DNA from: CAYJPA01 sp964371945
GTDB taxonomy: Bacteria > Chloroflexota > Chloroflexia > Thermomicrobiales > UBA6265
Assembly (NCBI GenBank): GCA_964371945.1
Contig: CAYJPA010000131.1
Location: 1 to 8,854, forward strand
DNA: 8,854 bases
Reading direction: 5' to 3'
Position numbers and translations under genes: made by a program. This document shows, one piece after another, positions 6,731 to 8,854 of the stretch (position 1 is the first letter of the stretch; every line of letters begins with the position of its first letter). A model generated the notes under the pieces. It was not told where the DNA came from. It worked only from the letters and a program-made list of their open reading frames with translations, and ran no database searches.

Positions 6731-7576
6731 CTACATCGCTGCTGGAGTCGCTTCGCCATCCGCCATCATCGAAACAGGCGGCACGATCCACCAGTTGTCA
6801 CCGACACCCTGTCCGGTTGTGTCGCCAGGGGCGGCATCCTGAGCCCAGTAGTAAAGCGGCATATCGTTGTAGGTGACCTGCTGTGCTCCATCGGTTCGCT
6901 CGATCACTCCAAGCTCCCCTTGAATCCCCACTGGAACTGCAACGGGAGCGTCGGTCGCAAGCAGCGGCGGCCAGTTCTCGGCGCACGTCTCATAGCAAGC
7001 GCTTTCACCCGGAACCGTGTCCTTGACAAAGAGGTACAAGGTCATCCCCGCGCTATCGGTCAGGAATGGACCGAGCTCCGGCGTGAACCCGATCCACAGT
7101 GGCGTCGTTGCCGGAACCGGTGTGCCATCGCCAGGAGCTGCTGCATACGGCCCCAATTCCGCGCCTGGGGGAACGACGAACCATACGCCCCCGACGCCTT
7201 GTCCGGTTGTTTCGCCGGCCGCCTTGTCGTTAACCCAGAGATAGAGAGGAATTCTGTTGTAGGTTGCCTGCGTGATGCCGTCGGTTCGTTCGAACGAGCC
7301 CAGGGTTCCTGGAACTCCCGCCGGCAACGTCATGTTGTCGGACGCCACGACGATCGGCCAGTTCTCGGCGCATTTGTCATAGCACGCGCTCGCATCTGGC
7401 GCGGTGTCCGGCGTAAAGAGATACACGGTCATACCGTTGGCATCGGTCAAAATCGCGCCCAACGCGGGATCTTGCGCAACGTTGAGGAACGTTGTGTCCT
7501 GAGCCACGGCATGGCTTGAAATGGCTGTTGCCATGACAAGCAGCGTAGCCGTGATCAGGAAGATCAGCCGTTTCAT
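6731..7576 (-). CDS. Secreted protein of two tandem COG4315-type domains (Yx(FWY)xxD repeats)
   Basis: A 281-residue exported protein of unknown function. Residues 1-25 are a classic Sec signal (MKR, hydrophobic run 4-18, AVA at 23-25 before QD); there is no lipobox cysteine although many relatives are lipoproteins. The mature part is two copies of one domain (about 37-137 and 166-267), repeating with a period of 129-130 residues. Each copy has two Yx(FWY)xxD motifs: YLFTPD (52-57) and YLWVND (112-117) in the first, YLFVKD (181-186) and YYWAQD (242-247) in the second. Each also has a CX3C pair in CYDKCAENWP or CYETCAENWP (C65/C69 and C194/C198), followed by TTGQGVG and a W-rich VVPP/IVPP end. 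A Pro/Thr-rich linker (148-159) separates them. These match Pfam 'secreted repeat of unknown function' (PF03640). The cysteine pairs may form disulfides outside the cell. GAGGAG lies 9 bases before the ATG. It is flanked by hairpins and seems monocistronic. Confidence 0.92.
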   Translation of the reverse strand: MKRLIFLITATLLVMATAISSHAVAQDTTFLNVAQDPALGAILTDANGMTVYLFTPDTAPDASACYDKCAENWPIVVASDNMTLPAGVPGTLGSFERTDGITQATYNRIPLYLWVNDKAAGETTGQGVGGVWFVVPPGAELGPYAAAPGDGTPVPATTPLWIGFTPELGPFLTDSAGMTLYLFVKDTVPGESACYETCAENWPPLLATDAPVAVPVGIQGELGVIERTDGAQQVTYNDMPLYYWAQDAAPGDTTGQGVGDNWWIVPPVSMMADGEATPAAM

Positions 7577-7585
7577 TCCGGTCTT

Positions 7586-7591
7586 CTCCTC
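7586..7591 (-). promoter_or_regulatory. Shine-Dalgarno of the secreted-repeat gene
   Basis: GAGGAG on the minus strand, 9 bases before the ATG at 7576; it fixes the start that gives a complete signal peptide. Confidence 0.75.
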
Positions 7592-7738
7592 TTGCGATAT
7601 TCGGTTTCGTTTTCAGAGCCGCCTGCCGAGGGCGATGAGTTCCTTACGTGACACTCTAGCAATCGGATGAGGTGCGGATGAATTCCTTCGATCGGAACTT
7701 TTGCTGTGCCCCCTGGAATGACCGCTGCGTCAACTCGA

Positions 7739-7752
7739 AAGGCATATGCCTT
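7739..7752. repeat. 14-base palindrome AAGGCATATGCCTT
   Basis: Perfectly self-complementary site in the spacer after ileS. It overlaps the outer edge of the ileS hairpin by four bases (7749-7752), so it could compete with that stem or act as a protein site. Role unknown. Confidence 0.3.
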
Positions 7753-7785
7753 CGGGGAGGGGGTTCAGCGCGCACTCCCCGAAGG
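7749..7785 (-). terminator. Probable terminator hairpin of ileS
   Basis: Eleven perfect base pairs (CCTTCGGGGAG at 7749-7759 with CTCCCCGAAGG at 7775-7785) around a 15-base loop, beginning 7 bases after the ileS stop. Only a short TTTC follows on the minus strand a few bases later, so it is an imperfect intrinsic terminator, but position and stem strength fit transcript end formation. Confidence 0.6.
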
Positions 7786-7792
7786 TCCCTGA

Positions 7793-8854
7793 CTATTCTG
7801 AAGCTTTACGGAGCTTGATCCGCACGTGATGCTGACCGACCTCGATCTGGTCCAAGTAGGCGCCTTCGGCATCAGTTACGCCGCCCGGTCCCTCGGTCGC
7901 CTCCGTGTCAACCTGGTCCGAGGCGCCTACGACTCCGTTGCCTTTCAGTTGGTCAGCAAGGATCTCTGAGCTAACGTAGTCGCGGAATTTAGCGATCGCG
8001 TACTCGATCTCTGGATCGGCTGAGTATTCGACGACGATTCGATCTTCGATCCGGTAACCGGCGTTTTTGCGGCCGTCCTGAACGCCGCGAACGAAGTCGC
8101 GAGCAATCCCTTCCTGGATCAACTCGGCCGTGACTGCGGTGTCGAGCACAACGGTCGCGAGCGAACCCTGCGAGGCCGCGTAACCAGCTCGCTTTGTGAG
8201 ATCGACCAGTAACTCATCAGGCTCGAGTGAAACCTTCGAACCGTCGGAAAGCGATAGGTTGATAGTCCGTGCCGCGTTCACTCGCTCGGCCACGCTTGCG
8301 GGCTCCTCTGAAGCAAGAAGCTGACGAATCTCGTTTAGTCGCTTACCGTACTTGGGACCGAGCGTTTTGAGATTCGGCCGAATGGCATACGCGACGACCT
8401 CGCTGAGCTCATCGAGCGGGCGTACCTCCTTGACATTGAGCTCGTCGATCACCTGGTCGTTGAGACGAACCACTGCTTCCATGACCGACCTATCGCGCGA
8501 GTAGACCAACACCGCGGGTAAAGGCTGCCTGACTTTGATGTTCGCTTCACTTCGAGCGGCTCGACCGAGTTTGACCACCTCGAGAACAGCGTTCATGTCC
8601 GATGAGAGCCGGGCATCGATGTGATCGTGAACCGGGATCGGGTAGTCGTTGAGGTGAACCGATTCCGGCGCCGAGTCGTCGATTGCCCGCGCCAGATTTT
8701 GGTACATCGATTCTGAAATGAACGGGATGAATGGCGCGAGCAGCTTCGTCAGCGTCAGCAGGCATTCGTATAGCGTCTGATAAGCGGCTGCTTTGTCGCG
8801 ATCGCTATCGCTCTTCCAGAAGCGACGCCGATTCCGGCGGATGTACCAGTTCGA
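7793..8854 (-). CDS. ileS: Isoleucyl-tRNA synthetase, C-terminal part (gene runs off right edge)
   Basis: Cytoplasmic enzyme that charges tRNA-Ile with isoleucine. The frame is open to base 8854, so the fragment is 353 residues, about a third of the enzyme; an internal Met at 8707 is not the start. The fragment opens with SNWYIRRNRRRFWKS, the conserved segment at the entry to the anticodon-binding domain, then LTLTKLLAPFIPFISESMYQNL, the helix typical of IleRS anticodon domains. Later come IKVRQPLPAVLV, the C-terminal domain block AYAIRPNLKTLGPKYGKRL, and VVLDTAVTAELIQEGIARD, as expected for this family. The last 304 residues contain no cysteine, so the C-terminal zinc-binding module of the bacterial type-1 enzyme is absent. 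This fits the type-2 (eukaryote-like) IleRS group. The catalytic HIGH and KMSKS motifs lie outside the window, so drug response cannot be judged. Confidence 0.95.
   Translation of the reverse strand, partial: SNWYIRRNRRRFWKSDSDRDKAAAYQTLYECLLTLTKLLAPFIPFISESMYQNLARAIDDSAPESVHLNDYPIPVHDHIDARLSSDMNAVLEVVKLGRAARSEANIKVRQPLPAVLVYSRDRSVMEAVVRLNDQVIDELNVKEVRPLDELSEVVAYAIRPNLKTLGPKYGKRLNEIRQLLASEEPASVAERVNAARTINLSLSDGSKVSLEPDELLVDLTKRAGYAASQGSLATVVLDTAVTAELIQEGIARDFVRGVQDGRKNAGYRIEDRIVVEYSADPEIEYAIAKFRDYVSSEILADQLKGNGVVGASDQVDTEATEGPGGVTDAEGAYLDQIEVGQHHVRIKLRKASE

Noticed and set aside
6713..7519. 268-codon plus-strand open frame opposite the secreted-repeat gene
   Set aside because: It is an antisense shadow: composition is Arg/Cys/Trp-rich with no domain or signal, while the minus-strand frame has a signal peptide, internal domain repeats and a good ribosome site.
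7640..7740. Promoter for the secreted-repeat gene (TTGACG near 7730, TGC-TAGAGT near 7660 on the minus strand)
   Set aside because: The two elements are not spaced as one promoter and each has a poor partner, so I could not support a specific site, although a promoter in this 216-bp gap is likely.

Overview
All five genes in this window lie on the minus strand, so the natural reading direction is from high to low coordinates. The DNA is moderately GC-rich. A Tat-exported solute-binding protein, a tandem secreted-repeat (COG4315-type) protein and an IleRS that looks like the C-terminal zinc-less type together suggest a Chloroflexota bacterium, perhaps near the Thermomicrobia. That assignment is inference; there is no rRNA or other phylogenetic marker beyond the IleRS fragment.

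Layout in transcription order: (1) 8854-7793, the 3' third of an isoleucyl-tRNA synthetase gene running off the right edge, followed by an 11-bp hairpin (7749-7785). (2) 7576-6731, a secreted protein of two tandem Yx(FWY)xxD domains with its own strong Shine-Dalgarno, ending just before a perfect 22-bp inverted repeat (6677-6722). (3) 6676-6344, a non-coding stretch with two small inverted repeats and a plausible extended -10 promoter. (4) 6343-2592, hyuB and hyuA (hydantoinase/5-oxoprolinase superfamily subunits), joined by a 4-base ATGA stop/start overlap. (5) 2591-2408, a 184-bp spacer with a small hairpin, an orphan strong Shine-Dalgarno with a possible 10-codon leader, and a 13-base palindrome. 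(6) 2407-680, a Tat-dependent family 5 (Dpp/Opp-type) solute-binding protein. (7) 679-600, a spacer holding a GC-only hairpin. (8) 599-1, the N-terminal 199 residues of a DppB-type ABC permease running off the left edge.

The most coherent functional unit is hyuB-hyuA-SBP-permease. A peptide/opine-type ABC importer would bring in a small amide or cyclic imide/lactam compound, and the HyuAB pair would open it in an ATP-dependent reaction. The actual substrate cannot be read from the sequence. The ileS and secreted-repeat genes appear to be independent upstream units. No CRISPR, transposase, tRNA or phage gene was found. The window reads as ordinary chromosomal metabolism, with several small intergenic structures that deserve a closer look.
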